From the NCBI RefSeq assembly GCF_029813115.1, contig NZ_JAPZDS010000001.1:186001-250000 (forward strand): a DNA stretch of 64,000 nucleotides, in the 5' to 3' direction. Shown piece after piece: positions 8,071 through 18,074 of this stretch. The first letter of the stretch is position 1. Each line of letters opens with the position of its first letter. The notes beneath the pieces were generated by a model, which worked only from the letters and a program-made list of their open reading frames with translations, was not told the origin of the DNA and did not search any database. The position numbers and the translations under genes were made by a program. This DNA is from Aureimonas sp. SK2 (GTDB lineage Bacteria; Pseudomonadota; Alphaproteobacteria; Rhizobiales; Rhizobiaceae).

Positions 8071-9501
8071 TTGGACGAGGCGGCGGCACCGATCGAGCGA
8101 CCCGCGCCGCCCTCGCGCTGGGGGCGGCTGGCGCAGAGCCTGACCTTTCGCGTCGTGTCGCTGTCGAGCGTCTGGGTGGTGGCGGCGTTCCTGGTGGTCG
8201 CTGGGCTGATCTCCGGCCTCTACGAACGGACGGCGCAGTCGGGCTTCGAGGCCGTGGTGCGGGCGCAGCTCTACAACCTCATCAACTCGGTGACGGTTGA
8301 CGAGGCGGGGACGCTGTCGGGCGTGCCGAACCTCGGGGACCTGCGCTACTCGCAGCCGCTGTCGGGATGGTACTGGGAGGTGATTCCGGCGAGCGCCAAC
8401 ACGGACGGACGGCTCGCCTCGTTCTCGCTCGGGCCGCGCAAGATCGCGGCGCAGCCGACGGAGCTCGTGCCCTTCGACATGCAGTATCGCCGCGACTACC
8501 GGACCGAGGGGCTCGACGGCGAGACGCTCTATGTCGAGGAAGCGGAGGTCGTCCTCGATCAGGACAACCACGCCGCGCGCTTTCGTGTCATGGGAAATGC
8601 CAGCGTGGTGGAGTCCGACATCGCGGCCTTCGACCGCAAGATGGCGCTCTATCTCGGCTTCTTCGGCCTCGGCTCGATCCTCGTCAACGCGCTCGCCATT
8701 CTCGTGGGCCTGCGTCCGCTGACGGGCGTGCGCCGCGCGCTGGCGGACGTGCGCGCGGGGCGTGCCGAGCGGTTGAAGGGAAATCTGCCGACGGAAATCC
8801 GTCCGCTGGCGTTGCAGATGAACGCGCTGATCGACAACAACCGCCGGATCGTGGAGCGGGCGCGCACGCAGGTCGGGAACCTCGCCCATTCGCTCAAAAC
8901 GCCGGTCGCGGTGCTCTTGAACGAGGCGGCGGCGATCGGCGGGGAGAAGGGGCGGATCGTCGGCGAGCAGAGCGAGATCATGCGCCGGCAGGTTCAGCAT
9001 TACCTAGACCGCGCGCGCGTGGCGGCGACCGACGGCGCGATCGCGCGCACGCCCGTCGTGCCGGTTCTCGACCGCTTGCTGCGGGTCATGCGGCGGCTGA
9101 ACCCTGGCATCGCCTTCGACCAGCGCTGGGCGGGCGACGCGGGGGGCATCGTCTTTTCGGGCGAGCAGCAGGACCTCGAAGAGACGGTCGGCAACATCCT
9201 GGAAAACGCGGCCAAGTATGGGCGCGGGCGGGTCGTCCTTCGGCTCGACGCGGCCGACGACGACCGGTTCCGCATCGTGGTGGAGGACGACGGTCCGGGA
9301 CTCTCGGACCAGGAGATGGCGGAAGCCACGCAGCGCGGCCGCCGCTTCGACGAGCAAAGCGCAGGGAGCGGGCTCGGCCTCTCGATCGTGGCTGATACCG
9401 TTTTGCAATACCGGGGATCTTTTCGCCTGTCGCGATCCGAAATCGGAGGATTGCGGGCGGAGGTGACCTTGCCTCGCGCGCCCGGCGCGCCGATGTCCTG
9501 A
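8071..9501 (+). CDS. feuQ: Sensor histidine kinase, FeuQ-like
   Basis: This 476-residue kinase has a TTG start 2 bases after the regulator stop, which implies coupling. It has an N-terminal membrane segment (about residues 28-50), a periplasmic domain of about 140 residues, a second membrane segment near 191-212, and a HisKA domain with H273 in LAHSLKTP. The ATPase domain shows the N box (ILENAAKYG), G1 (DDGPGL) and G2 (GSGLGLSI) motifs. The periplasmic domain is a PhoQ/FeuQ-type sensor and is where a small periplasmic modulator encoded upstream could act. Confidence 0.85.
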   Translation: MDEAAAPIERPAPPSRWGRLAQSLTFRVVSLSSVWVVAAFLVVAGLISGLYERTAQSGFEAVVRAQLYNLINSVTVDEAGTLSGVPNLGDLRYSQPLSGWYWEVIPASANTDGRLASFSLGPRKIAAQPTELVPFDMQYRRDYRTEGLDGETLYVEEAEVVLDQDNHAARFRVMGNASVVESDIAAFDRKMALYLGFFGLGSILVNALAILVGLRPLTGVRRALADVRAGRAERLKGNLPTEIRPLALQMNALIDNNRRIVERARTQVGNLAHSLKTPVAVLLNEAAAIGGEKGRIVGEQSEIMRRQVQHYLDRARVAATDGAIARTPVVPVLDRLLRVMRRLNPGIAFDQRWAGDAGGIVFSGEQQDLEETVGNILENAAKYGRGRVVLRLDAADDDRFRIVVEDDGPGLSDQEMAEATQRGRRFDEQSAGSGLGLSIVADTVLQYRGSFRLSRSEIGGLRAEVTLPRAPGAPMS

Positions 9502-9551
9502 CGCGACGAGTTGTTCTGGCAGCATGGGCCGCGCAGGCGGCGGACGGACGA

Positions 9552-9950
9552 ATGCCGAGATTTTGGACCATCTGTGTCGTTGCCGCCGCCCTGCCGATCC
9601 TGTCGGGATGCCTGACCAGCGCGCCGCGCACGGCCCCCGAGCCGCTGTCCGAACGCGCGGCGGCGCTGCGAGGCAGCATCGCGCCGACAAGCAGCGTCAA
9701 GCTCAGCACCTCGGCCGAACAGCGCGCGCTGCAGGCGCAATATCAGGCGCTCCAGTTCGGAACGGTGGGCCAGCCCGTCGGCTGGGAGGCGGACGGCTTC
9801 AAGGGCGAGATCACGCCGACGCAGCTCTACCGGGTGGGATCGCAGGATTGCCGCGGCTACACCCATGTGATCTCCCGCGGGGCATCGAAGGTGCGCCAGG
9901 TCGGGAGCGCCTGCCGCTCGGGCAGCGATCTCTGGACGCCCGTCGCCTGA
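9552..9950 (+). CDS. Lipoprotein with 17-kDa surface-antigen-like domain
   Basis: This 132-residue protein has a lipoprotein signal peptide with a lipobox LSGC, so Cys20 would be lipidated. The C-terminal half resembles the RT0821/Lpp0805 surface-antigen fold: a G.P.GWEADGFKGEITPT segment, then CRGYTHVI and a final GSACRSGSDLW block with two conserved cysteines. It lies between feuQ and ccmI on the same strand. The molecular function of this family is unknown; an outer-membrane structural or OmpA-accessory role is possible. Confidence 0.7.
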   Translation: MPRFWTICVVAAALPILSGCLTSAPRTAPEPLSERAAALRGSIAPTSSVKLSTSAEQRALQAQYQALQFGTVGQPVGWEADGFKGEITPTQLYRVGSQDCRGYTHVISRGASKVRQVGSACRSGSDLWTPVA

Positions 9951-10109
9951 TGTCGATTTGAATGGGATTTGTCGTCGAGGGTTGTTAGAGCGGTCCTAAA
10001 CGGGAGCCGGACTATCCGGCCTCGGTTGCCGGGGGCTGTCCGCATTGCGGATCCCGGTTTTTCCGCATGCTTCGACCGCCGGCAGGCTTGCCGGTTCCTG
10101 GGAGCCTCG

Positions 10110-11258
10110 ATGCTGTTCTGGCTCATCGCCTTCGTCCTCGCTACCGTCGCGACGCTTGCCATCGTCTTCCCGCTGTTGGGACGTGCTCCGCGCACGACTG
10201 CTGCGCGCGACGCCTATGACGAGGAGGTCTACCGCGCGCAGCTCGAGGAGTTGCGCGAGGACGAGGCGCGCGGAGCCGTAGGGCCGCAGGAGGCCGCCGC
10301 ATCGCGTGCGGAGATCGGTCGGCGACTTCTCCGGGCGCACGAGGCTGCGGAAGCGGCAGGCCCGGCGCGCTCCCACAACCGGACCGCGGTCATTGCCGGA
10401 CTGACTGTCGCACTTCTCCTGCCGGTTGGGAGTTTCCTCTTCTACGACCGCTGGGGGTCGCCCGAGGTTCCGGACCAGCCCTTGGCAATGCGCGAGCCGA
10501 GCGGGGGAGAACTGAACATCGAGACCGCCGTCGCAGAAATCGAGCGACGCCTCGCGGAAGAGCCTGACGACGCCGCCGGGTGGAGCGTCGTGGCGCCGGT
10601 CTATCTGCAGATGGGGCAAGGACAGAAGGCGGCGACCGCCTTTCGCAACGCGCTCCGGCTCAATCCGCCGACCGCGCAGACGGTGGCAGGCCTCGGGGAA
10701 GCGCTGGTGCAGGCCGCCGACGGACGGGTGACGCCGGAAGCCGAGGCGGAGTTTCGACGCGCGCTGACGCTGGATGCCGGATGGGTTCCCGCACGCTTCT
10801 TCCTCGCCCTGGCGCTGTCGCAGCAGGGCCGGTCGGCCGAAGCCGTGGATGCCTGGAGCGAGCTGCTGAGGACCGGGCCGCCGGACGGCGCCTGGCGTCC
10901 GGTCGCGGAAGCGGCGCTCGCCGACGCGCGCTCCAGTCTCGCGGCGCCCCCCGTCCCGGGCGCTCCGGGGCCGACGCCGGACGACGTGCGGGCGGCCGAA
11001 GGGCTTTCGGACGGAGATCGGCAGGCCATGGTGCAGGGCATGGTGTCGGGTCTGGCCGAGCGGTTGAAGGCAGAGCCCCACGATCCGGACGGATGGAAGC
11101 GCCTCGTGCGGTCCTACGTGGTATTGGATCAGCGAGACCAGGCGCTTGCGGCACTCAGCCAGGTGCGCGCCGTATTCCCGGCGGCTTCGCCTGAGCTTAT
11201 GGATATCCTGAGCTTCGCACGAGGGCTCGGGCTTGAGCCGGACACGACATCACCATGA
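10110..11258 (+). CDS. ccmI: Cytochrome c maturation protein CcmI (CycH)
   Basis: This 382-residue protein starts at the ATG at 10110 behind GGAG; an upstream frame extension is non-homologous. It has two membrane helices (about residues 1-22 and 100-118) flanking a cytoplasmic Ala/Glu-rich loop that begins [16 protein letters not shown], then periplasmic TPR repeats. CcmI holds apocytochrome c for haem ligation by CcmF/CcmH. The stop overlaps the ccmE start (ATGA). It leads the ccmI-E-F-H operon, called cycHJKL in rhizobia. Confidence 0.92.
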   Translation: MLFWLIAFVLATVATLAIVFPLLGRAPRTTAARDAYDEEVYRAQLEELREDEARGAVGPQEAAASRAEIGRRLLRAHEAAEAAGPARSHNRTAVIAGLTVALLLPVGSFLFYDRWGSPEVPDQPLAMREPSGGELNIETAVAEIERRLAEEPDDAAGWSVVAPVYLQMGQGQKAATAFRNALRLNPPTAQTVAGLGEALVQAADGRVTPEAEAEFRRALTLDAGWVPARFFLALALSQQGRSAEAVDAWSELLRTGPPDGAWRPVAEAALADARSSLAAPPVPGAPGPTPDDVRAAEGLSDGDRQAMVQGMVSGLAERLKAEPHDPDGWKRLVRSYVVLDQRDQALAALSQVRAVFPAASPELMDILSFARGLGLEPDTTSP

Positions 11259-11737
11259 CGCGGAAGACGAAACGCCTTGCCGGCCTGTTCGGTATCCTGG
11301 CCGTGGTCGCGACGGCGGCAGGGCTCGTGCTGACGGCGCTGTCGGACAGCGTCGCCTTCTTCAATTCGCCGACCGACGTCGTCGCCCGCCTGCCGGGCGA
11401 CGGGCAGCGGATCCGTCTCGGCGGCATCGTCGAGGCGGGCACCGTGCAGCGCGGCGAGGACCAGCGCGTGACGTTCCGCGTGACCGATACGCTGCAAAGC
11501 GTGCCGGTGGTCTATTCCGGGCTGCTGCCGGACCTCTTCCGCGAGGGGCAGGGCGTCGTGGCCGAGGGGCACCTCGGAAGCGACCGCGTGTTCGTCGCCG
11601 ACACGGTGCTTGCCAAGCACGACGAGACCTACATGCCCAAGGAAGTCGTGGACGACCTGAAGGCGCGCGGCCTGTGGAAGGACGGGGCCATCGTCTCGTC
11701 GACGGGCGCGCCGGCGACCGGGGGAGCCGGGCTGTGA
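11255..11737 (+). CDS. ccmE: Cytochrome c maturation haem chaperone CcmE (CycJ)
   Basis: This 160-residue protein has an N-terminal membrane anchor (about residues 8-28) and an OB-fold periplasmic domain. The haem-binding histidine is H122 in KHDETYMP, with the companion tyrosine at Y126. CcmE carries haem covalently from CcmC to CcmF. It overlaps both neighbours by four bases (ATGA and GTGA). The length is typical. Confidence 0.95.
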   Translation: MTRKTKRLAGLFGILAVVATAAGLVLTALSDSVAFFNSPTDVVARLPGDGQRIRLGGIVEAGTVQRGEDQRVTFRVTDTLQSVPVVYSGLLPDLFREGQGVVAEGHLGSDRVFVADTVLAKHDETYMPKEVVDDLKARGLWKDGAIVSSTGAPATGGAGL

Positions 11738-13707
11738 TCGTCGAACTCGGGCATTTCGCGCTGGTGCTGGCGCTGGGCACCGCGCTGGTCCAGTCCGCGC
11801 TGCCGCTCCTGGGGGCACGGATCGGCGATGCGCGGTTGATGGAGACCGGGTCGGCGACCTCGGTCACCGGCCTCGCGCTCCTCGCCTTCGCCTTCGGCGC
11901 GCTGACGGCCGCCTATGCGACCTCGGACTTCTCGGTGCTCAACGTCGTCGAGAACTCCCATTCCGCCAAGCCCATGATCTACAAGATCACCGGCGTCTGG
12001 GGGAACCACGAGGGTTCCATGCTGCTCTGGGTGCTGATACTGGCGCTGTTCGGCGCGCTGGTGGCGCTGTTCGGCCGGGATCTGCCGCCCAGCCTCAAGG
12101 CGACCGTGCTCTCGGTGCAGGGCTGGATCTTGACGGCCTTCCTGCTGTTCATCCTCCTGACGTCCAACCCGTTCACCCGCGTCGTGCCGGCGCCGTTCGA
12201 GGGCAACGACCTCAATCCGATCCTGCAGGACATCGGTCTCGCGATCCATCCGCCGCTGCTCTATCTCGGCTATGTCGGCTTCTCGATCGCCTTCTCCTTT
12301 GCCGTGGCGGCCCTCATCGAGGGACGGCTCGACGCCGCCTGGGCGCGCTGGGTGCGCCCGTGGACGCTGCTGGCATGGCTGTTCCTGACGGGCGGGATCG
12401 CGATGGGCTCCTACTGGGCCTATTACGAGCTCGGCTGGGGCGGCTGGTGGTTCTGGGACCCGGTCGAGAACGCCTCATTCATGCCCTGGCTCTCGGGCAC
12501 GGCGCTGCTGCACTCGGCCGCGGTGATGGAGAAGCGCTCGGCGCTCAAGGTCTGGACCGTGCTCCTGGCCATCCTGACGTTTTCACTCTCGCTGCTCGGC
12601 ACGTTCATCGTGCGTTCCGGCATCCTGACGTCGGTTCACGCCTTCGCGGTCGATCCGGCGCGCGGCGTGTTCATCCTGATCATCCTGTGCCTCTTCATCG
12701 GCGGCTCGCTGGCGCTTTTCGCCTTCCGGGCGGGCGAGTTGGAGAGTGGCGGCCTGTTTGCGCCGATCTCGCGCGAGGGGGCACTGGTCTTCAACAACCT
12801 CTTTCTGACGACGGCGACGGCGACCGTGCTGATCGGGACGCTGTATCCCCTGTTCCTGGAAGTGTTCACCGGCACGAAGATTTCGGTCGGTGCACCGTTC
12901 TTCGATCTGACCTTCGGGCCGCTGATGGTGCCGCTTCTTTTCGCACTGCCGTTCGGCCCGCTGCTCGCCTGGAAGCGCGGAGACTTGCTTGGTGTCGCGC
13001 AGCGGCTTTATGCGGCGGTCGGTGCGTCGCTGTTCGTCGTGATCGTGGTGATCGCGATGAATCACGGCACGAAGATTCTCGCCGCCTTCGGCATCGGGCT
13101 CGCGGTCTGGGTCATGGCGGGGGCGCTTGTCGATCTCGGCGCGCGCGCGGGATTTGCCAAGGTCGGCCTGCGCACCGGATGGTCGCGGCTCGTCGGCCTG
13201 CCCCGGTCGGCCTTCGGCACGGCGCTCGCGCATTTCGGGGTGGGCGTGACGCTGCTCGGCGTCGTATGCGTCAGCGCCTTCGACTCGGAGACCGTGACGA
13301 CCATGGCGCCGGGACAGACGGTGCCTGTTGCCGGGTACGAGCTGCGCTACGAGGGGCAGACGCAGCGCGAGGGGCCGAACTATCGCGAAGATGTCGGCCA
13401 TTTCACGCTGCTCGACGGCGATCGGGAAGGCGCCGTCATCAACAGTGCCAAGCGCTTCTATCCCGCCCGTCAGATGCCGACCACGGAAGCGGGCATCCAC
13501 ACGCTCGTCTTCAGCCAGATCTACGTGTCGCTGGGCGACACGGCGGCCAATGGCGGGGCGACCGTCGTGCGCATCTGGTGGAAGCCGATGGTGACGCTGA
13601 TCTGGCTCGGCTGCGTGGTGATGGCGCTCGGTGGCCTGGCGTCCTTGAGCGACCGGCGTCTGCGGGTCGGCGCGCCGGCACGGCGCCGTGCGGCAAAGGC
13701 GGCCTGA
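11734..13707 (+). CDS. ccmF: Haem lyase subunit CcmF (CycK)
   Basis: This 657-residue polytopic membrane protein starts at a GTG overlapping the ccmE stop. The tryptophan-rich WWD motif ([15 protein letters not shown]) lies about residues 230-244, and conserved histidines occur in NSHSAKP, AIHPPLL, LLHSA and SVHAF segments. CcmF ligates haem from holo-CcmE to apocytochrome c together with CcmH and CcmI. It is followed after one base by ccmH. Confidence 0.95.
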   Translation: MIVELGHFALVLALGTALVQSALPLLGARIGDARLMETGSATSVTGLALLAFAFGALTAAYATSDFSVLNVVENSHSAKPMIYKITGVWGNHEGSMLLWVLILALFGALVALFGRDLPPSLKATVLSVQGWILTAFLLFILLTSNPFTRVVPAPFEGNDLNPILQDIGLAIHPPLLYLGYVGFSIAFSFAVAALIEGRLDAAWARWVRPWTLLAWLFLTGGIAMGSYWAYYELGWGGWWFWDPVENASFMPWLSGTALLHSAAVMEKRSALKVWTVLLAILTFSLSLLGTFIVRSGILTSVHAFAVDPARGVFILIILCLFIGGSLALFAFRAGELESGGLFAPISREGALVFNNLFLTTATATVLIGTLYPLFLEVFTGTKISVGAPFFDLTFGPLMVPLLFALPFGPLLAWKRGDLLGVAQRLYAAVGASLFVVIVVIAMNHGTKILAAFGIGLAVWVMAGALVDLGARAGFAKVGLRTGWSRLVGLPRSAFGTALAHFGVGVTLLGVVCVSAFDSETVTTMAPGQTVPVAGYELRYEGQTQREGPNYREDVGHFTLLDGDREGAVINSAKRFYPARQMPTTEAGIHTLVFSQIYVSLGDTAANGGATVVRIWWKPMVTLIWLGCVVMALGGLASLSDRRLRVGAPARRRAAKAA

Positions 13708-13708
13708 C

Positions 13709-14203
13709 ATGCGGAGCGCAACGCTCCTCGGCGCCTTGGCGATCGCGGCGTCCACCGTGTGGGCCGGGCCGGCCGCGGCGGTGCAGCCGGACGAGATCCT
13801 GCCAGACGCGGCGATGGAGCAGCGGGCGCGCGACCTTTCGGCGGGGCTGCGCTGCATGGTCTGCCAGAATCAGTCGATCGACGAATCGGACGCGCCCTTG
13901 GCGCGCGACCTTCGCCTCCTGGTTCGCGAGCGGATCGAGGCGGGCGACAGCGACGAGGACGTTCTCGACTATCTCGTGGCGCGCTACGGGGACTTCGTGC
14001 TTCTGCGCCCGCGCGTGCGGTGGGATACGGCGCTTCTCTGGGGGACGCCAATCCTGCTTCTCGGCGCCGGGATCGTGCTTCTGCGGCGGTCGAGCCGCCG
14101 ACAGGCGCATAGTCCGCAAGTCGCCGGCCTGAGCGCCGGGGAGGAGGCGCGGCTGGCCGAGATCGTGGGCGACGTCGGCGCCGGCGCCGGCAAGGCCTCC
14201 TGA
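13709..14203 (+). CDS. ccmH: Cytochrome c maturation protein CcmH (CycL)
   Basis: This 164-residue protein has a signal peptide (about residues 1-25), then the CcmH motif LRCMVCQNQSI with the redox pair C49 and C52, and a C-terminal membrane helix near residues 105-125. It keeps the haem-binding cysteines of apocytochrome c reduced. The start at 13709 is one base after the ccmF stop; an upstream in-frame ATG would lie inside ccmF. It is the last gene of the ccm operon. Confidence 0.93.
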   Translation: MRSATLLGALAIAASTVWAGPAAAVQPDEILPDAAMEQRARDLSAGLRCMVCQNQSIDESDAPLARDLRLLVRERIEAGDSDEDVLDYLVARYGDFVLLRPRVRWDTALLWGTPILLLGAGIVLLRRSSRRQAHSPQVAGLSAGEEARLAEIVGDVGAGAGKAS

Positions 14204-14239
14204 GCCCACAACCTTACCAAGCTTTCATTCGCGCGAAAA

Positions 14240-14265
14240 CTTGCCGTAACGTTGCGACCCCTAGT
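14240..14265 (+). promoter_or_regulatory. Candidate heat-shock (RpoH-type) promoter of degP
   Basis: The sequence CTTGCC (14240-14245), a 12-base spacer and CCCTAGTT (14258-14265) resembles the RpoH pattern CTTGAA-N12-15-CCCCATNT. It sits 60 bases before the degP ATG in a 122-base gap after ccmH. A stress sigma factor promoter would suit a periplasmic protease. It was found by eye only. Confidence 0.4.
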
Positions 14266-14325
14266 TTCCAGCCATCAGACGGGCCGAACGGTCCTTGTCG
14301 GCGGAATTCAACGAGGGTCTCGCAA

Positions 14326-15840
14326 ATGAGCATGAACTTCAATCAGAGCAAGCGCCGCCTCTCCACGGCGGTCCTCGCAGCCGGCGTGGCCGGCGCCGTC
14401 CTTGCGGGCGGTGTGATGTCCGGCGTCGGCCCGAGCTTCGCTGAGCCCGTGACGGTGCAGCCGACCGGTCAGAATCCGGGATTCGCCGACGTCGTCGAGA
14501 AGGTTTCGCCCGCTGTCGTGTCGGTGCGGGTGCGCGAGCAGGTTCGCCCTGCGAGCGACGACGGCAGCCGCGCCGAATCGCCCTTCGACAACCTGCCCGA
14601 GAATCATCCGCTGCGCCGCTTCTTTGAATTCGGCAATCCCGGCATGCCGGGTTCGCCGGACCGCCAGGCGCCGCGCCGCAGCCCGCGCCAGGGTATGGCG
14701 CAGGGGTCGGGCTTCTTCATCTCGGACGACGGCTATCTCGTCACCAACAACCACGTGGTCGAGGGCGGTAGCGACTACACGGTCGTGCTCGACGACGGGA
14801 CGGAGCTGAAGGCCGAGCTCATCGGCGCCGACTCGCGCACCGACCTCGCCCTGTTGAAGGTGGACGGGGGTGATCGGAAGTTCACCTACGTGAACTTCGC
14901 CGACGACTCGAAGGTCCGCGTCGGCGAGTGGGTGGTGGCTGTCGGCAACCCGTTCGGCCTCGGGGGCTCGGTGACGGCGGGCATCGTCTCCGCGCGTGGC
15001 CGCGACATCGGCGCCGGCCCCTACGACGACTTCATCCAGATCGACGCGGCGGTGAACCGCGGCAACTCGGGTGGGCCGGCCTTCAACCTCGAAGGCCAGG
15101 TGATCGGTGTGAACACGGCGATCTTCTCGCCTTCGGGCGGCAATGTCGGGATCGCCTTCGCGATTCCCGCCTCCACCGCCAAGAGCGTGGTGCAGTCGCT
15201 GCGCGAGAACGGCAACGTCCAGCGCGGTTGGCTCGGTGTCCAGATCGCGCCGGTAACGGAGGACATCGCCGAGGCGTTGGGCCTCAGCGCCGACGAAGGG
15301 GCGATCGTCACCCTTCCCGACACGAACACGCCGGCCGTGAAGGCGGGCATTCAGACGGGCGACGTGATCACGGCCGTCAACGGTCAGACGATCAAGGGTC
15401 CGCGCGAGCTGGCGCGTAAGGTGGCCGAGTACCGGCCCGGCACGACGATCGACGTCAAGGTGTGGCGCAACGGCGAGGCGCGTGACATCAAGGTCGAGCT
15501 CGGCAACCTGTCCAGCCTCGACGAGGCCTCGAACAGCAGCGGCAGCAGCAATGTCCCGGTCAACCCGTCCTCGCTGCGCGGCTACGGCCTGACGCTCACC
15601 CCGTCGGATCAGGGCGACGGTGTCGTGATCACCGAGGTCGATCCGGACTCCGAAGCCGCCAACCGTGGTGTCTCTGCCGGTGACACGATCGTGGCCGTGA
15701 ACGGCACGTCGGTGAAGTCGCAGCGCGAGGTCGAGGAGGCGATCAAGAAGGCGGGCGAGGCGGGTCGCAAGGCGGCGCTGTTCCAGCTCCGCAGCGGCGA
15801 CCAGAACCGCTTCGTCGCACTGCCGATCAGCGGCAGCTGA
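14326..15840 (+). CDS. degP: DegP/HtrA-family periplasmic serine protease (Do)
   Basis: This 504-residue protein has a signal peptide (about residues 1-38, cleavage after FAE or SFA), a trypsin-like domain with the triad H143 (NNHVV), D173 (RTDLALL) and S248 (GNSGGPA), and two PDZ domains (about 280-375 and 405-495). A Pro/Arg-rich loop near residues 100-120 replaces the LA loop. It degrades or refolds misfolded envelope proteins. A strong terminator follows, and the two-component genes downstream start separately. Confidence 0.93.
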   Translation: MSMNFNQSKRRLSTAVLAAGVAGAVLAGGVMSGVGPSFAEPVTVQPTGQNPGFADVVEKVSPAVVSVRVREQVRPASDDGSRAESPFDNLPENHPLRRFFEFGNPGMPGSPDRQAPRRSPRQGMAQGSGFFISDDGYLVTNNHVVEGGSDYTVVLDDGTELKAELIGADSRTDLALLKVDGGDRKFTYVNFADDSKVRVGEWVVAVGNPFGLGGSVTAGIVSARGRDIGAGPYDDFIQIDAAVNRGNSGGPAFNLEGQVIGVNTAIFSPSGGNVGIAFAIPASTAKSVVQSLRENGNVQRGWLGVQIAPVTEDIAEALGLSADEGAIVTLPDTNTPAVKAGIQTGDVITAVNGQTIKGPRELARKVAEYRPGTTIDVKVWRNGEARDIKVELGNLSSLDEASNSSGSSNVPVNPSSLRGYGLTLTPSDQGDGVVITEVDPDSEAANRGVSAGDTIVAVNGTSVKSQREVEEAIKKAGEAGRKAALFQLRSGDQNRFVALPISGS

Positions 15841-15866
15841 TCGCCCGGCGCCTCATGACACGTAAT

Positions 15867-15889
15867 GGGGCGGCGCGAGCCGCCCCTTT
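15867..15889 (+). terminator. Intrinsic terminator of degP
   Basis: A perfect 8-base GC stem (GGGGCGGC / GCCGCCCC) with a GCGA loop is followed by TTT, 26 bases after the degP stop. Confidence 0.8.
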
Positions 15890-15917
15890 CCGTCAGCCCC
15901 TTTGAAGGAATATGACG

Positions 15918-16631
15918 ATGACGATGTCCGCGCCGTCCCCTAGATCGGATCTCATGCGCATCCTCATCATCGAAGACGACCGGGAGGCCGCCTCCTATCT
16001 CATCAAGGCGCTGCGCGAGTCGGGCCATGTTCCCGATCATGCCGCGGACGGGGAGACCGGCCTGCACATGGCTCTCACCCAGGCCTACGACGTTCTTGTC
16101 GTGGACCGCATGCTGCCGCAGCGCGACGGGCTTTCGGTGATCTCGGCCCTGCGCGAGAAGGGCAACGCGACGCCGATCCTGATTCTCTCGGCGCTCGGCC
16201 AGGTGGACGACCGGGTGACCGGCTTGCGGGCCGGCGGCGACGACTACCTGACGAAGCCCTATGCCTTTTCCGAGCTTCTGGCCCGGATCGAGATCCTCGG
16301 GCGCCGGCGCGGTACCAAGGATGTCGAGACCGTCTATCGCGTCGGCGACCTCGAGCTCGACCGCCTGTCCCACGAGGTGCGGCGCGCCGGCAAGCCGATC
16401 ACGCTTCAGCCGCGCGAGTTCCGACTGCTCGAATACCTGATGAAGCATGCCGGGCAGGTGGTGACCCGGACCATGCTGCTTGAGAACGTGTGGGACTACC
16501 ACTTCGACCCGCAGACCAACGTGATCGACGTGCATATCTCTCGGCTTCGGTCGAAGATCGAGCGCGACTTCGGCGAGCCGCTGCTGCATACGGTGCGCGG
16601 GTCGGGATACATCGTCCGCGCCGGGGACTGA
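15918..16631 (+). CDS. OmpR-family response regulator downstream of degP
   Basis: This protein of about 237 residues has a receiver domain whose phosphoacceptor is D63 in VVDRMLP, and a C-terminal winged helix ending VRGSGYIVR. Three in-frame ATGs (15912, 15918, 15924) follow an AAGGA; 15918 has the best spacing (8 bases), and the conserved protein begins at MRILIIEDD (15954). It pairs with the kinase that follows after 6 bases. The degP-regulator-kinase-glnE order is conserved in rhizobia, but I know of no settled function for this pair. Confidence 0.88.
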   Translation: MTMSAPSPRSDLMRILIIEDDREAASYLIKALRESGHVPDHAADGETGLHMALTQAYDVLVVDRMLPQRDGLSVISALREKGNATPILILSALGQVDDRVTGLRAGGDDYLTKPYAFSELLARIEILGRRRGTKDVETVYRVGDLELDRLSHEVRRAGKPITLQPREFRLLEYLMKHAGQVVTRTMLLENVWDYHFDPQTNVIDVHISRLRSKIERDFGEPLLHTVRGSGYIVRAGD

Positions 16632-16637
16632 GGGTCC

Positions 16638-18074
16638 TTGCGCCGACCCACAATCCTTCGCATCCGCGAGCTGATGCGCGTGACCGCCGTTCGGCTCTCG
16701 GCGGTCTATCTCCTTCTCTTCGCGCTCTTCGCTGCGATCCTCCTCGTCTACGTGACGGAGACCGCGACCTCGATCCTGCAGACCCAGAGTCGTGACGCGA
16801 TCGCCGACGAGATCGAGGTTCTCGACCGCATCTACCAAACGACGGGAATTTCGGGGATCGTGCGGGCGATCGACCGCCGCGCCCGCCAGCCCGGTGCGCC
16901 GCTGTATCTCGTGACCGACGGTACGGGATTGATCCTCGCCGGCAACGTCCAGAGCCTCGAGGCCGGCGTCCTCGACAAGCCGGGCTTCAAGACCACGCCC
17001 TTCCGCTACGCACGCTTCACCGAGTCGGAACAGGACCGCTACCACATGGCGGTCGCCGAGGTGGTGCAGCTTCCCAACGGCCTGCGCCTGCTCGTCGGTC
17101 GCGATCAGACGGACCAGGAGCGCATCCGGCTGATCGTGCGCAACGCCCTGATCCTCGCGCTGCTTCTCATGAGCTTCGGGGCGCTTCTCGCCTGGTTCCT
17201 GGTCGGGCGCACGGCTCTGCATCGGCTCGATCGGATGTCGGCGGCGACGGCGCGCATCATGGCCGGCGACCTTTCGGAGCGGCTTCCTGTGACCGGAACC
17301 GGCGACGAGTTCGACCGCCTGTCGGAAAAGCTCAACGTCCTCCTCGCGCGCATCGCCCTCTTGCAGGAAGGGCTGCGGCAGGTATCCGACAACATCGCCC
17401 ATGATCTGAAGACGCCGCTGACGCGGCTGCACAACCGCGTAGAGGCGGCACTCGGCGACGAGACGCCCGAGCGCACCGCGCGCCAGGCGATGGAAGCCGT
17501 CCTGTCGGAAGCGGACGGCATGATCCGCACCTTCGACGCGCTTTTGATGATCAGCCGCGTCGAAGCCGGCTCCCACCCCGCGTTGAAGACGGAGGCCGAC
17601 CTGTCGGCGATCGTTGCCGAAGTCGCCGAACTGTACGAGCCGTTGGCCGAGGATGTGGGCGGACGGCTAATCGCGGAGGCCCCCGAGCCGGTGGTGGCGC
17701 CGGTAAGCCGCGAGCTGATGGCCCAGGCTGTCTCGAACCTCCTCGACAACGCGCTGAAATACGGGCTGTCCGATCGGCCGCTGGAAATCCGCGTCTCGGT
17801 CGAGACGCGGGAGGCGCATTGCCTGGTCACGGTGGCGGACAACGGCAACGGCGTGCCCGTGGACAAGCGGGGACGGGTGCTGGAACGCTTTTACCGCCTC
17901 GACGAAAGCCGGTCCAAGCCAGGCTCGGGCCTCGGGCTCTCGCTGGTGCAGGCGATCGCCTCCATCCACGGCGGCAGCCTTTCGCTTGACGACGCGGGTC
18001 CGGGTCTCAAAGTCACCCTGGAGATTCCGCTGGAAAGGGTGGCGCAGACGCATGACGGAGCCCGCGCGACGTGA
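16638..18074 (+). CDS. Sensor histidine kinase partnered with the degP-linked regulator
   Basis: This 478-residue kinase starts at TTG behind GAGGG; a later ATG at 16674 is an alternative. It has two membrane segments (about residues 20-40 and 175-198) around a periplasmic domain of about 130 residues, then HAMP, HisKA with H255 in IAHDLKTPL, and an ATPase domain with NLLDNALKYG, DNGNGV and GSGLGLSL. The 3' end overlaps glnE by 23 bases, so translation of the two is probably linked. The signal sensed is unknown. Confidence 0.88.
   Translation: MRRPTILRIRELMRVTAVRLSAVYLLLFALFAAILLVYVTETATSILQTQSRDAIADEIEVLDRIYQTTGISGIVRAIDRRARQPGAPLYLVTDGTGLILAGNVQSLEAGVLDKPGFKTTPFRYARFTESEQDRYHMAVAEVVQLPNGLRLLVGRDQTDQERIRLIVRNALILALLLMSFGALLAWFLVGRTALHRLDRMSAATARIMAGDLSERLPVTGTGDEFDRLSEKLNVLLARIALLQEGLRQVSDNIAHDLKTPLTRLHNRVEAALGDETPERTARQAMEAVLSEADGMIRTFDALLMISRVEAGSHPALKTEADLSAIVAEVAELYEPLAEDVGGRLIAEAPEPVVAPVSRELMAQAVSNLLDNALKYGLSDRPLEIRVSVETREAHCLVTVADNGNGVPVDKRGRVLERFYRLDESRSKPGSGLGLSLVQAIASIHGGSLSLDDAGPGLKVTLEIPLERVAQTHDGARAT

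Noticed and set aside
15609-17576. A 655-codon open frame on the minus strand
   Set aside because: It lies antisense to degP and two two-component genes and shows no domain.
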